Of a stretch of DNA of 64,000 bases, positions 28,501 through 43,500 are shown one piece after another (the stretch's first letter is position 1; every line of letters begins with the position of its first letter). The translations under genes and the position numbers were made by a program. The stretch comes from Nelumbo lutea. Its lineage: Eukaryota; Streptophyta; Magnoliopsida; Proteales; Nelumbonaceae. The DNA lies in assembly GCA_022828595.1 (NCBI GenBank), contig JAKGHH010000001.1, positions 74,334,401 through 74,398,400 on the forward strand, in the 5' to 3' direction. The notes beneath the pieces are model-generated. The model was given only the letters and a program-made list of their open reading frames with translations, had not been told where the DNA came from and did no database searches.

Positions 28501-31500
28501 TAACTCATGACAGCGACCAATTGGACTCGGATCAACCTGTCTCAGAAACTCAAGATAATCCTATTAGTTCCTCTCACTTAGATCTTCCTATTGCCCTTCG
28601 TAAGTCTACTCGTTCTTGTACTATCAAATACCCCATTGCTGATTTTGTGTCTTACAGTTGTCTCCTCGTTATTGTTCTTTTGTGTCTGCTCTATCTTCTG
28701 TGCATGTTCCTACCAGGTATACTGAGGCAGTATCTGCCCCAAAATGGAAAGAAGCTATGGATGAAGAAATGAAAGCAAGGACTTGAGAATTAGTGGATCT
28801 ACTAGACGGGAAAAGCACTGTTGGATGCAAGTGGGTGTTCACTGTGAAGCACAGGGAGGATGGGTCCATTGAGAGGTACAAGGCTAGACTGGTAGCAAAA
28901 GGGTTTACTCAAAAAGACGGGATTGACTACAATGAAACTTTTGCTCCGGTGGAAAAACTGAACACAATCCGAGTTCTATTATCTTTAGCTGCAAATTTCT
29001 CATGGGAGCTACATCAATTGGACGTGAAGAATGCTTTCTTGAATGGCGACCTGCATGAAGAGTTGTTCATGGATCCTCCACCAGGTTATGTCTTTGGCAA
29101 GAAGGTATGTAGACTGAGAAAGGCCCTTTACGGTCTAAAGCAGTCCCCTCGAGCTTGGTTTGAGAAGCTATGTGGAGTCATGAAGAAAGGGGGTTACACT
29201 CAAAGTGGAGCAGATCATACCCTATTCATAAGGAAGAGAAATGGCAAACTTACGACACACTTTCTATGTGGATGACATGGTAATTACATGGAATGATCAG
29301 GAAGAGATTAAAAGACTAAAAGAGTTTTTGGTTGCTGAATTTGAGATCAAAGATCTTGGCCAACTGAGATACTTTCTTGGGATTGAAGTTGCAAGATCCA
29401 AAGAGGGCATCTATATATGTCAGCGGAAATACATCCTTGATCTTCTTCAAGAGACAGGCATGATGGGGTGTAGGCCAGCCGATACTCCAATAGAACAGAA
29501 TCATGGTCTACAGGTGTCAGTAGGAGAGGACTACCCTGATAAGGAAAGATACCAAAAGCTGGTGGGGAAGTTGATTTACCTGTCCCTTACTCGTCCTGAC
29601 ATTGCTTATGCTATACATGTTGTCAGTCAGTTCATGCACACTCCTAAGATCCCTCACATGAAAGCTATGGAAAGGATCCTCAGATATTTGAAGTCTTGCC
29701 CAGGGAAAGGGATTCAGTTCGGGAAAAACAGTAAAATTGAAGTTGAAGGATATATTGATGCAGATTGGGCTGGCTCTGTTGGGGACAAGAAGTCTACCTC
29801 TGGGTACTGTGCCTTTGTTGGAGGAAATTTAGTTACATGGATGAGTAAAAAACAGAATGTGGTTGCAAGATCTAGTGCAGAGGTTGAGTACCGAGCTATG
29901 GCTCATGGTGTTGCTGAACTCTTATGGCTGAAGATCCCGCTTGGTGAACTTGGAATAAAGTTTGAGTGCCCTCTCAGGTTGTACTGTGACAACAAGGCAG
30001 CCATCAACATTGCAAATAACCCAGTGCAACATGATAGAACAAAACATATTGAGATAGACCGTCACTTTGTTAGAGAAAGAATTGTCTCAGGAGAGTTCTG
30101 CATTCCTTATACTCCCTCCGAGATGCAGATTGCAAATGTTCTGACTAAAGGGCTAGCTACAGTGAAATTCGTGGACTTACTTGGCAAGCTAAACATGATT
30201 GACATCCATGCTTAGCTTGAGGGGGAGTGTTGGTTCGGCTGTCTTAGTTTGTATGTTTACTTTTTGTTGGGTCTCAAGTCATTAGTTAGTGGGCCTTGTT
30301 ACTGGGCCTAATCTTACTTAATGTTTATTTCGACTAGGTGTCCCATCACTAATTAGGGGCAGTCTTGTCCATTCATGTAACATTATGTAATGCCTTTATA
30401 TATAATAGATTAGGGCTGGCCGAAGTGATCATTGCCGCCCATTTTATTTATGTTCCTCTTCTTCCTCTTCTACTCTCATTCGACAGCCCTATTTCAGCAA
30501 ACAGACATCATCCGATCCGATTAAAATCCGAATCCGATTATAATATAACATTTATTAATAAATTTATGTATATAATAAATTTAGGGTGTTATATTTATAT
30601 TAATTTATTATATATAAAGGTTAAAAAATAATAAAAAATTTCAATATTTCAGATATTTTAGAAAATTTGTAGTGGAGTCAGATTAAATCCAAATCCGATC
30701 CGAGTCCATTAGGATTTGGATTCGAATTCGAGTCTTTAAATCCGATTGGATTCGGATGTATTATATCAGTAATCGGATCGGATGCGGATTTTGTTGCATC
30801 CGATCTGAGTCTGATTTGATTACAGCCCTACATTTTTACACCATGCATTAGCATTCACACTATTTGCATCGTTTCCAAATGCAGCCATAAGGGTAGTCTA
30901 ACATGTTTTGATGTCTACTACCTTACTATGACAATTTAGAAGTGCAAAGTAGCCTAACATGTTGAATGATGAGTTTACATGAAAGGAACACTTTCAAGTG
31001 ACCCTCCAATGAAACACAAGCATTCTATCGATCAAATGAAAAACTAAATCACTAAATGAGTGCATGTGTGGGTGACTTGGTTTCAATGAGTTGACTTGGT
31101 TACACCACTTTCTTCCAACCCTGCAATAAAAAACATAAATACTAACAATCAAATCACTCAATGAGTGCATGCCTTTTTTCTAATCTGAAATGATACAAAA
31201 AAAGAATAAACTAACATATGAAAAAATAGAGACTACCTCTAAGGCCTACTACTAGGGGTGCAATCAAGTCGAGCCGAGCCAAACTTCTGTATGTCTTGGC
31301 TTGGTTCAACTAAAATATTGCTAAGCTCAAGTTATATTCAAACTCTATTTCTTGATTCGAGCTCGGTTCGATTAAATATTCGATGAGCTCGACTTTGGCT
31401 CAAAAATGAATATATTTTTATATTTTATAAATATATTATAATATATAGTATATTCTTATATTATATAGAATATAAAAATATATATTATATTATATTATAT

Positions 31501-34500
31501 ATATCTATGTATTTATATGTTAATCGAGCCTAGCTCATGAGCTTCCGAGCCAAACTTTTTATTACCCGAGGTCAAGTTCGAATAACTAGTCGAGCTTGCC
31601 TTGAGATTTGAACTCGATTAGAATCGAATTCAAACGGAACATAATCAATCTCGAGCTTGATCTATTCAATTAGAGCTCAATTCAATTGCAGCCCTACCTA
31701 CTACCTTACTATGACAATCAAGAAATGCCAAGGTAGCCTAACGTGTGTTCTAATGTGTTCACATCGTCACGGGTCAACACTTTCTTATGCTTGGGTGATT
31801 TGCTTTCGATGAGTTCACAACTTCACATGGTCAACACTTTCTTATACCAAATCACCTTGTGGATGCATGCCTTGGTGATTTGGTTTCAATTAGCCAACAT
31901 GGTCACAAAACTTTTTTACAACGCTCCAATAAAAGCATGCCTTTTGTTGTGGGTCTATGGGAAAAGTTTTTGTCTCTTTGGGCATAGGTGGACAATGCCG
32001 ATGTAGGTTAGAATCTATTTGAACCTACAACTTTCAGATGGCCCAAGAAAAGAGGTAGAGTCTTGTGGAGGTGTGCTAGGTAGGGGTGTCAATTGGACTG
32101 GATTTGGTCCAACCCTATCCAGTCCAATGTGAGTCCATTAGAAATGGACTAGGTCCAATCCAGTCCAATGAATGTTTTGGACCAATTTGGATCGGTCCAA
32201 TTCGATGTCTGGACCGTTCAATCTGTTCAAATTCATTTTGATTTAGATTGGTTTCAACCCAAACCTGGTCCATTGACACATGTTCTTATCTTATATCAAT
32301 GGACCAGATATTGGCTTAATCCAACCCAATCCAATATAAATTTGTTACGGACGGACCAGGTCCAATCCAATCCAATAAATATTTTGGACCGGATTGGTCC
32401 AGTCCAATATGTCTTGTTGGTCCGTCCGATCTGTCCAAATTGATTTTGGACTGGGTGGGGTCCAATCCAAAACCGGTCCATTGACACCCTTAGTGCTTGG
32501 GCTGCACTGGTTTGGACTGTCTGGGAGAAAAGAAATGCCAGGATTTTTGACTAGGAGAGGAATGAGGTAATTGTATGGGAGTGTTTAATTAATAGAGAAA
32601 TCAGTTGGGTGAAAACCTTGGAACTATTTTCTCCTTTTTCCTTTGATGATTTGTGGAGAAATTGGGAAGCGGTGGCCAAAAGTTCTAGCATGAGACCTAA
32701 ACCGTCAATAGAGTGGAAGCCTCCTCAAGAGGGTATCATTAAGCTCAACTTTGATGGTAGTAGTTTAGGCAATCCGGGTCCTTTTGGTGTTGGGGGAGTG
32801 TTCTGTTAGCGTAGGGGTATTTCTGTCTTTATACCTTGATTGATGTTGCTGATCTGTAATGTTGTGTTGAAACATGTGCTCTTAACTTAAGTAAGGGCAC
32901 ATAGGTCTTTTCAGTCATGTTTAATAATAATATAAATACTTACTGGCCGACTGGGAGAAGTCAAGTTGACTCTTTCAGTTCAAACCAGAATTCTCTCTTC
33001 TCTCTTTCTCTCTTTCTCTTTTTCTTTATCACTTTTTCTTCTTCTACATAACTGAACTCAGTTAGGCCGAACTTTAAGGCAAACCTGAATTATAACATGG
33101 TATCAGAGCCAGGTTAAATCTGCCTTCGTTTCAACTTGCCTAGGGTTCATTCTCTGCCCTATCTAGGGTTTTCCTCTTTTTTTTTTGTGTTTGATTGGAG
33201 ATAAGGGAAAGAGCTGAAAAGGAGTGATCGCCCTCTTCCCTTGGGGGTCTCTATGCCTCCAGTCAGGTCGTATGTGGTTGGTTGCTGTGATTTCTGAGAT
33301 CGCCCTCTCCTAGTAGAGGAAGAATAGAGGGCCGAACTGTGTGGGCAGTGGCTGTTGTGTGTGAAGAGGGCCGAACTGTGTGGGTAGTGGCTGTTGTGTG
33401 TGAAGCGGCTGTTGTGTGTGGACTGCTCTCCTGCTCGCATGGGTGTTACTTCAGCGATGAGGTAAGAGATTTCAGTGCATGATTTCTGTTATGGATTAAA
33501 TAGGAGGTGTGTTTCAGACCATTTGCTAGGGCTTCGGCCAGTAACTACTAGGGTTTATGCTGGTTTCTTTGTGCATTTTGAAGGAAGAGAAATGATCATA
33601 TAGTGGTGAGATTTCAGGTAGTTGTAGGACTAGGGTTTGTGGTGTGAGCACACTTTTCAGCAACAACAAGTGCTAAAATCAGTGTGATAGGTGTGATCTA
33701 GGGTTTGTGGTGTAAAGAGCACACATTCTAGCAACAATTAGTGCTGTAATCAGTGTGACAGGTGTGACCTAGTGGTGTGTAATGTGTAGATCTCAATGAT
33801 AATAGAATTCAGCAAGTGTGCAGAATTGGTGATTACATAATGGGAGACAATAATGATTATAAACCTAGTGTGATGGTGCCTACAGACTATCTGGATGTTC
33901 AGATGACCTCCATTAAGTTAAATGGAGAGAATTATGTGCCTTGGGCTAAATCCGTTGAAGTCTTTCTGAAGGCAAAGAAGGTAAAACACATCAGAGAGGA
34001 GAAACCATCCTCTGACTCTCACGAGTATGAAGACTGGGAGCAAGAGGGCGCTCAGATCATCACATGGTTATGGAACACAAGATTAGTGTGAACTTCATGT
34101 TCCTTGATACTGCCAAAGATGTGTGGGACCATGCAGAGAAATTGTATTCGGGGCAGGACAATACAACCAGGGTTTATCAGCTTTATAAGAGTACTTTAAT
34201 CTGCAACAGGGCAATCAGAGTCTTGAGGAGTACTATGCCAACATGAGGAACATACGTAATGAGTTGAATGTCTATCATCCTCTCACTTCTGATGTCAAGA
34301 TTCAGCAACAACAGAGAGAGCAACTTGATGTGACTAGATTTTTGGTGGGACTAAAGTCTGAATATGAACCAGTACGGGCTCAGATATTAGGGGGATCAGC
34401 TCTTCCGTCCCTAGAAGAGGTATTTGCTCGACTTCGGAGGATTTCTATTGGATCTACTGAGAACTCTAATATCTCAGATAGATGCCTTTGCTGCATCGAG

Positions 34501-37500
34501 AGGTCGTGGTGGTAGAGGTGGAGCTCGGGGAGCTCAGTCTGGCCGTGGTGGTGGTAGTGGTTCTGCATATAGCCGAATGGCAATGGTGGGTCTACTTATA
34601 ATCGTTGTGGTGGTCGTACTGGGAGCAGAGATTCAGGGGGAGCCCGTGGTAGAGGACGTAGCTCAGGCCCGAGGAAGTGCACTCATTGTGGTATGGATGG
34701 ACATACCATCAACTATTGTTATGATTTACATGGTCCTCCCTCAACCTAGGCCAATCATGCCACGACCGATGACTCAAGTTCCAGCTTTAGACAGGAGAAT
34801 CATTCATTTGACCAGTTGCCTCCTACATCCACATATGGTCCCATGAAGGAGATGGTGAGTGCTCCCCTTGATGAATATGAGAGGTTTATCCAATCACAGC
34901 AGAACACGACGACTTTTGCTCACTCAGGTATGGCTTGTCTGGCATCTACACCCAATCCCTGGATCATTGACTCTGGAGCCTCCGATCACATGACTGGAAC
35001 TCCAGGTGTGTTTTCCTCCTTATCTCATTGCTCAACATCACACTCTGTCACCCTTGCTAATGGTTCCACATCCTCAATTTGTGGTGTTGGTAATGTTGAC
35101 CTAGATCTTGTATCCCTCTCATCAGTTCTGTATGTTCCGAAATTGCCTTTTAACCTTATGTTTGTTAGTAAGCTGACCAAATCACTTAACTGCTCCATTA
35201 CCTTTTATCCTTCTATGTGTGTCTTTCAGGATCTCAAGACAGGGATGAAGATTGGTGGAGGGCATGAAGCAGGTGGACTGTATTATCTTGACGGTGGTGG
35301 TGGTAGAACTTCAACAGCTCTTCAGTCATCTCTTTCTCCTCTCCAGTGGCACTGCTGATTTGGTTATCCGTCGCTCAAAGTCTTGAAGTCCTTGGTTCCG
35401 TCCTTGAGTCAGCTTTCTGTTTTGGATTGTGAGTCGTGTCAGTTTGGGAAACACCATCGTGTTCCCTTTAGTTCTAGGGTTGATAACCGTGTCGAGTCCT
35501 TTTTCTTTAGTTCATTCAGATGTTTGGGGTCCTTATAAAGTAATGTCATATAATGGATACAAATATTGTCATTTTTGTGGATGATTTTTCAAGGATGACG
35601 TGGCTCTATTTAATGAAAGAAAGAAGTGAATTGTTTACATTTTTCAAAAATTTTATGCTGAAATTCGTAACCAATTTGGTACCCACATCAAAGTTTTTTG
35701 TTCTGATAATGGCCGCAAATATTTATCCTCATCATTTCAGGAATACCTAGACCAACACGGCATTATACATCAGACCTCGTGTACCTACACCCCACAACGA
35801 AACGGGGTGGCTGAGAGAAAGAATCGCCATCTCCTTGAAACAACAAGATCCCTAATGCATCACATGCATGTTCCCAAACCTTTTTGGAGTGATGAAGTGC
35901 TTACCTCTTGTTTTCTGATTAATTGGATGCCCATGTTCATCATTGATGGTCAGTCTCCGTTTTAGGTCTTGTTTCCCACTTTGTCTCCGTTCCCTCTTAC
36001 ACCGAGAGTTTTTGGGTGTGTCTGTTTTGTCCATAATTTGGGTCCTGGGAACAACAAGTTTGATGCCCGTTCTTTCAAGTGCATCTTCCTTAGCTATTCT
36101 CGGACCCAAAAAGGGTATAGGTATTACCATCTTGGTTCTCAACGGTCCTTTGTGTGTGCTGATGTCAGTTTCTTTGAGTCCACTCCGTTCTTTTTGGGGT
36201 CTGGTGATGCTTCTTCCTCCTCATCACCTCCTCCTCTTCCACTTCCCGTTGTCGATCCTCTTCCCTTTGTTCCAGTCATGACCAAATCCTTGCCTTCGGT
36301 GCCACCACCTGTTGAACGCCCACCTATCCGTCATGTGTATACACATCACCCACGTGCACTAGCTACTACTCCTCTGGCTACATCTCCTTTGACGGATCCG
36401 ACACCAGACCCCCACTTAGCATCTGAGATTGATTTACCCATTGCTTTGCGGAAAGGTAAACGTACTTGCACCCTTCATCCCATTTCTAATTATGTTTCTC
36501 TTACTCACCTTTTCGCTTCCCATCGCCAGTTTGTTACCTTGTTATCATCAGTTATTGTTCCTAATGATGTCCAGGAAGCCCTTGCCTCTCTAGGGTGGTG
36601 CCGTGCCATGGAAGAAGAACTCTCAGCCCTTCATCATAATCATACTTGGGACCTCACTGCTCTTCCTCTTGGGAAGCAAGCTGTTGGTTGTAAGTGGGTT
36701 TATATAGTTAAGTATCTGCCTGATGATAGTGTTTAACGCCTGAAAGCGTGATTAGTTGCAAAAGGGTACTCCCAAACCTATGGCATTGACTACACAGAGA
36801 CCTTCTCACCGGTTGCTAAGATAGGGTCAGTTCGTGTTGTGATGTCTCTTTTAGCCATGTCTGAGTGGTCACTATATCAGCTTGATATCAAGAATGCCTT
36901 TTTGCATTGTGACTTACTCGAGGAGGTCTACATGGAGCAACCTCCAGGGTTTGTTGCTTAGTGGGAGGAAAAATACTTTTGGTGGTGTATGTAGATGATA
37001 TTGTTATTACTGGGAATGATAACATTGGTATTGACAGGCTGAAGACTTATCTATAGGGTCACTTTCAGACAAAGGATCTGGGTAAACTGAAATACTTCTT
37101 GGGGATAGAGGTAGCGAGATCCAAGTATGGGATTAACCTGTGCCAGAGGAAGTATGTGCTTGATTTACTGGAAGAAACAGGCTTGTTGGGTGCCAAACCA
37201 GCTGAAACACCCATGGACACAAATACCAAGCTAAGCAGTGATATGGGTGAAGTGTTTGAAGACCCTTGCAGATACCGACGACTTGTGGGCAAACTGAACT
37301 ACCTAACCATTACCAAACCATACATCTCATTTGTAGTTAGTGTGGTAAGTCAGTTCATGCAAAAACCTCTGATTTCTCATTGGAATGCGGTTATGAGAAT
37401 TGTGAAATATCTAAAAGGGGCCCCGGGTCGTGGTTTGATATACAAGAGTGGGGGAAAACTTGAAATAGAAGGGTATTCTGATGCTGATTGGGCCGGTTCT

Positions 37501-40500
37501 ATGTTTGATAGGCGGTCTACTACAGGCTATTGCATGCTTCTGGGAGGTAACCTGGTGACATGGAAAAGTAAGAAGCAGGCGGTTATGGCAAGAAGCAGTG
37601 TAGAAGCAGAATATAGGGCTATGGCGCATACCGCTTGTGAATTAGTGTGGCTAAGGAACCTTCTACAGGAAGTAGGGTACAACATTAACACTCCAATGAA
37701 GCTCTGTTGTGATAATTAGGCTGCAGTTCATATCTCCTCTAATCCAGTGTTTCATGAAAGAACCAAGCACATTGAGGTTGACTGTCACTTTGTGAGGGAG
37801 AAGGTGCTGAATGGAGAGCTAGATACTACACATGTTAATACAGGAAATCAGTGGGCTGACTTATTTACAAAAGGCTTGAGTCGGGGAAGAGTGGACTACA
37901 TATTTAACAAGTTGGGAGTATATGATATATACTCACTAGCTTGAGGGGGAGTGTTAGCGTAGGGGTATTTCTGTCTTTATACCTTGATTGATGTTGCTGA
38001 TCTGTAATGTTGTGTTGAAACATGTGCTCTTAACTTAAGTAAGGGCACATAGGTCTTTTCAGTCATGTTTAATAATAATATAAATACTTATTGGCCGACT
38101 GGGAGAAGTCAAGTTGACTCTTTCAGTTCGAACCAGAATTCTCTCCTCTCTTTCTCTCTTTCTCTTTTTCTTTATCACTTTTTCTTCTTCTACATAACTG
38201 AACTCAGTCAGGCCGAACTCTAAGGCAGACCTGAATAACATGTTAAAAAATACAGACGGACTAATCATTGTTTTATATTCTGGACCTATAGGAGTAGGGG
38301 ATTCAGTTAATGCAGAAATTAAAGCTGTGGTACAAGGTGCTGACTTGTGAACAGCTGTTAATCGAAGGTGATTCCAAGCTGGTGATTCAGTAGTTAAAAG
38401 AATCAGAAACAGCAGCCTGGTCCTATAAAGGGGCTTTACGAAGGTTTAAATGGCTAACTACAAACATGTTAGTCAATTCCAATGGGAAAGAAGATCAGCA
38501 AATGGGTTAGCAGATTCACTAGCTAAACAAGGGGTGCATAGGAACCAGATGTTTTGGGCTAAATTGTAATTCTGTGTTTTATTCTGAGGCTGCATCTCAT
38601 GTCTCATCTTGGGAACTTTCTCTGTGTATCTTTTTGCCTCTAATCTATTAATAAAATCACTCATTATTCATCAAAAACAAAAAAACACTCCAATAAAAAC
38701 ATAGGCATTCTATCAAGTATCAATCAAATGAAAGATGAAATTACTCGGTGAATGCATGCTTGCTATTGTTACCTGAAGTGATAGATGCAATGCTTTAAAA
38801 GTGCAAGGGACATTTTGTGCTTGAGGCGCAAGGCGCAAGGTGAGGTATGCATCTTTTTGAAGCAAGGTGCAAAAATGCTAAAAAAATTCAAAAAATGCCA
38901 AAAAATGCAAAATATTAAAAATATTAAACACAATATTAATTAAAAATATAAACTTAAAATTTAAAATAAATGTTTTATAAAACCGATTTATCTCAAATTA
39001 AAATGCATAAACATAACATGTTAAACATATTTAAAAAGAAAATTTAAAAATAAAATCAAGCATTACATATAAAACATATTCAAGCATGAAAACTCTTAAT
39101 CTCTTTATTTTTTTTTGATAAATGAGAAAATTTTATTTGAAACAAGAGAATAACAAATACAAGAGATCCATGGAGAGGCAGGAACTGTAACCTCTCCAAA
39201 CAATAAAAAATAAAAAAATTAAAACAGATTACAGTTATGCCCAATATAATTGTTTCCTATTTGCCCCTTGCTTGGCTAAACTATCAGCCTTAGCATTAGC
39301 TGATCTCCCCACTCATTTCATTCTTAAAACACCGAACCACAGTCTCTGGGTTCTGTAGCCACCCCACAACCACCTTGGAGTACCTTCTATTGCTAGCTGT
39401 TCCTTTCCTAGTTGTACTGCAAACTGTACTCTTTGGAGGGCAGGTAGTAATTCCACCCTAGTGGAGTCCCCCTCACCTAAAGGGCCTGAGTATAAGAGAG
39501 CCACATTACCACTTTCATTCCTTAGAACCCCTCCCATCCTAGAGGGACCTAGGTGACCCTGACTGCTACCATCGAAATTTAGTTTCACAAAGCCTTCAGA
39601 AGGGGGTACCCAACTCATGTGCACCTTGTTCTTTAGAGGGGATCAGAGGAGTTGCATGCCACTACTACCCAATGCCTCCAAAGATCATTAAAAGAAAATT
39701 GATGAAACAAGTCCAAAGATTTCAGCCACGAGATAGCGATATACAAGATACACTCTTTCAGTTCTTGTTGGCTTTTCTCCTCTTGGAATATCCTGGCATT
39801 CCTTCCCACACTATCCATAGCAATGCTGCTCTTGCACACCTCCACATTATTCTCCCTCTTTGTTGATGCCAAGTGAAGGTGGATGGATCAAAAAGCATGC
39901 TTACTTCTGCTATCCTATTTCACCTGCACCCAAAAATCAAGAAGAGCCAATCCTACAACTCTGCAGCAATAGGATAGGAAATTAGTAAATGGTAACAATC
40001 CTCACCATGAGACCTGCAAAGAATACACCAGTTAGGTGAGAGGCAAAGATAATGTCTTCTCTTTGTAGATTATCCAAGGTGTTTACTTTCTCATAAAACA
40101 CTTCCCAACAGAATGCCAAGACCTTAGGGGGAACAAGCCTGCAACAAAACTCCTTAAAAGGAAAAAAACTATTGAGACACAGAATGACAAAGGGCCTTAA
40201 AGAAAGAAGCACAAAAGAACTAACTTGAGGGCAGAGGTGTTGAAATCCTTTTGTTTGACTCCATGGGATCCAAACAAACTTTATCAAGAAGATTGAATAA
40301 TCTCTTCATCCCTTAAGCTTCTTTGGAAACCAAAGTCCTAGATAAGTGCCGAAGGAGTTTCCTAAGGGGAAAATAATTTTGAAACATGCTCCTTGTTTTG
40401 ATAATTAAAACAAGAAAAGAGAAATAGTGAACAAGGACAGAGAGAGGTCCTTCAAAGAAGCAATGTATGGAAGGCAGACTTCTCCAGAAGTTACCCTTTC

Positions 40501-43500
40501 TTTGATAAAATGTCTATCCACTTCAATGTGCTTAGTTCGGTCATGCTGGACTGGGTTATGGGCAATGTTAATTGCTGCCTGGTTATCACAGTATAGCATC
40601 ATGGTTTCTTTTGCCTGTACACCAATTTCTTCTAACAGAGAACGGATCCAGAGAATTTCTGAAACTCCATGCGCCATGGCCTTGTATTCGGATTTAGCAC
40701 TTGATCTTGCCACCATTGTTTGTTTCTTACTCTTCCATGAGACTAGGTTACCCCCAACTAGGGTGCACAATCCTAAAGTTGATCTCCTGTCATCAAGGCA
40801 TCCTGCCCAATCGACATCTGTATAAGCCTCTAGTTTCAACTGTCCATGATCAGTAAACAATATGCCTCTGCCTGGGTGTCCCTTCAGATAAGCAAGGATC
40901 TTGGTAACTGCATCCCAATGCTGGACTCGTGGGGCATGCATGTATTGACTTACTACACTCACTGCATAGGAGATGTCTGGTCTTGCCATACACAAGTATA
41001 GCAGCCGACCCACAAGTCTCTGATATCTCCCGATGTCCTTTACTGGTTCACCTTCTGTTGCACTGATTTTATGGTTATGATCAATAGGGGTGCTAATTGC
41101 CTTTGTTCCAAGCTTCCCTATCTCTTGAAGAAGGTCCAACACATACTTCCTTTGAGAGATAAAAATTCCATGTTTCGATCTTGCAACTTCAATGCCTAAG
41201 AAGTATCTCAGTTCTCCAAGATCCTTAATTTCAAATTCCTTATGTAGGTTTCTCTTCAGACTATCAATCTCACTCAAATCATTCCCAGTGACAACAATAT
41301 CATCCACATAAACAATTAGGACTGACACCAAAGATCCCCTGCGCTTCACAAACAAAGTTTGATCGGATTGAGTTTGAGTGTAGCCAAAATCAATCAAGGC
41401 ATTTCTGAATCTGTCAAACCATGCTCTGGGAGATTGTTTCATGCCATATAGTGACTTCTTAAGCCTGCATACCTTTCCCTTTTCAGTATCATTGTAAAAA
41501 CCAGCAGGAAGATCCATATACACTTCTTCTTGCAGATCCCCATTTAGGAAAGCATTCTTCACATCTAGTTGAAACAAGGGCCAAGAGTATGAGGCAACAA
41601 GGGAAAGGAGTATCCGAATGGAGGTCATCTATGCAACTGGCGCAAAGGTCTCTAAATAATCAATGCCATAGGTCTGTGTGTACCCTTTTGCGACAAGTCT
41701 TGCCTTGTACCTCTCTATACTTCCATCTGCCTTATATTTTACTGTGTAAACCCATCTGCATCCAACTGTCTCCTTGCCTTCTAGTAGGTCCACAATGTCC
41801 CATGTCTGATTCTTAATCAAAGCTTCCATCTCTTCTTGCATAGCTGTCTTCCACTCAGGTTTGGAGAGAGCCTCACTAACACCCTTGGGTATTGACATTG
41901 AATCAAGAGAAGAGAGAAAAGCACGGTAGGAAGGAGAATGTCCACTGTAGGATAAGTATTGTGAAATACAATGAGCAGTACACTTTCTCTTCCCTTTTCT
42001 AAGAGCAATAGGGAGATCAAGGTTATCTGTAACAGAGTTAGTAAGATCAATGGGAACTGAAATAGTAGCGGGATCAAGAGGAATACCTGAATTCGTATAA
42101 GCCGAATCTGGAGTCTCCAAGGGATCGATAGGAAGTGGTGTGAGTTCTGCTGTAGTGGAATCAATCGCCTTGTGAAGTCTCTATCGTGAGTAATGCTGAG
42201 AGACAGAATGCAAAGGAGGTGGCAAGGTAGGTGGCACCAGGTGGTGGTCAAGCACAGGAGGTGACACAGGGACTAGATCTGGGAGGGATAGATTGCTGAC
42301 TTACTTCCCCCAAACACTCCCCCTAAGAAGGATTCAGTGAGAAGAAGTACATGGATTCAAAAAAGGTGACATCCATGGTAACATATCGGTTTCCAGAGAT
42401 TGGATCATAGCAGCGGTACCCTTTCTGATTCTCTGCATATCCAAGGAAGACACACTTCTTTGCCTTGGGATCAAGCTTCGAGCAGTGAGGATCAAGGATG
42501 TGTGCAAAGCAGACACACCCAAACACCCTGAGAGGAATATGAAACATCTCCCCCTGAGGAAAAAGGAGATTGAATGGGGTGCTGAATCCAAGTATACCAG
42601 AGGGCACCCTGTTAATCAAATATACTGTTGTGAGAACTACATCACCCCAAAACCGAACTGGAACTGTAGATGTGATCATCATGCTTCTTGCAATCTCAAC
42701 AATGTGTCTGTTCTTCCTTTCTGCAACACCATTCTGTTGTGGACTGTAGGGACAATTGCTCTGATGGACAACACCATATTCTAACAGATATGAGGCAAGG
42801 TGTCTTTCAAAATATTCCTTGGCATTGTCGGATCTGAACACCTTTATTCTTGTTCCAAACTGTGTTAGCACCATCTGATGAAATTGCCTCACCAAGGGTG
42901 GTACTTCATCACGGGATTTCATCAGGTAAATCCAAGAGTATCGAGAGAAATCATCCACAAATAGGAAAAAACAACAATAACCTCGCATAGAAGGAACATG
43001 GTAAGGGCCCCACACATCCGAATGAATAACATCAAAAGAAGAAAAACATCTTTTATTACTAGGTTTAAAAGAATGTCTACAATGCTTTCCAAGTTGACAA
43101 TCTTCACACTCCAGACTTGACAGACTAACAGACTCAAAGAGTTTTGGAAACAAAGAACTCAAAGAAGAAAAAGATAAATGGCCCAAACGGTTATGCCAAA
43201 ACATAACCTGACTCACAGATCCTGACTCACTGTCCCTGCTAACATGATGACTCTGGTGAGGGGAAAGAACATCCAGGAGGTAGATTCCATTCACTTCACG
43301 ACCACTCCCAATCATCCTTTTTGAATCCAGATCCTGCAAAATACAACGTCCAGGAGAAAAAATTACTGAACAATATAGATTCTTAGTCAAACTACTAACA
43401 GATAACAAATTAATGCTCAATCTGGGAACATGAAGGACTGAGGGTAAACAAATAGAATCATTAATCTTGACAGATCCCTTTCCAGCAATAGGAACATGGG

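Larger units (their letters stand above)
25020..30503 (+). mobile_element. Ty1/copia retrotransposon D (full structure, decayed ORFs)
   Basis: LTRs at 25020-25298 and 30228-30503 share TGTTGGTTCGGCT..CA ends with about six substitutions and one 3-bp indel. A PBS and the polypurine tract GAGGGGGAG are present. Domains in order are gag, zinc knuckle, protease, integrase, RT and RNase H, with an internal stop and several frameshifts. The TSD is poor (GACCC against GACAT). Confidence 0.92.
24868..30830. mobile_element. hAT-type MITE split by copia D
   Basis: The left end TAGGGTTGTCAATGG and right end GATTACAGCCCTA form imperfect terminal inverted repeats. Flanks CATTTTAC (24860-24867) and CATTTTTAC (30831-30839) are an 8-bp TSD with one added T. 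The arms consist of ATCCGAATCCGATT-like motifs in both orientations around an AT-rich core. Copia D (25020-30503) sits in the left arm, so the MITE itself is only about 480 bp. Confidence 0.8.
32804..38240 (+). mobile_element. Ty1/copia retrotransposon B (decayed, same lineage as A)
   Basis: LTRs at 32804-33097 and 37952-38240, PBS TGGTATCAGAGCCAGG at 33098, polypurine tract GAGGGGGAG before the 3' LTR, and a 4-of-5 TSD (TGTTC against TGTTA). Gag and pol motifs match copia A closely but have many stops and frameshifts, and part of RT is missing near 36960. Its LTR is a different sequence from the A LTR. Confidence 0.92.
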
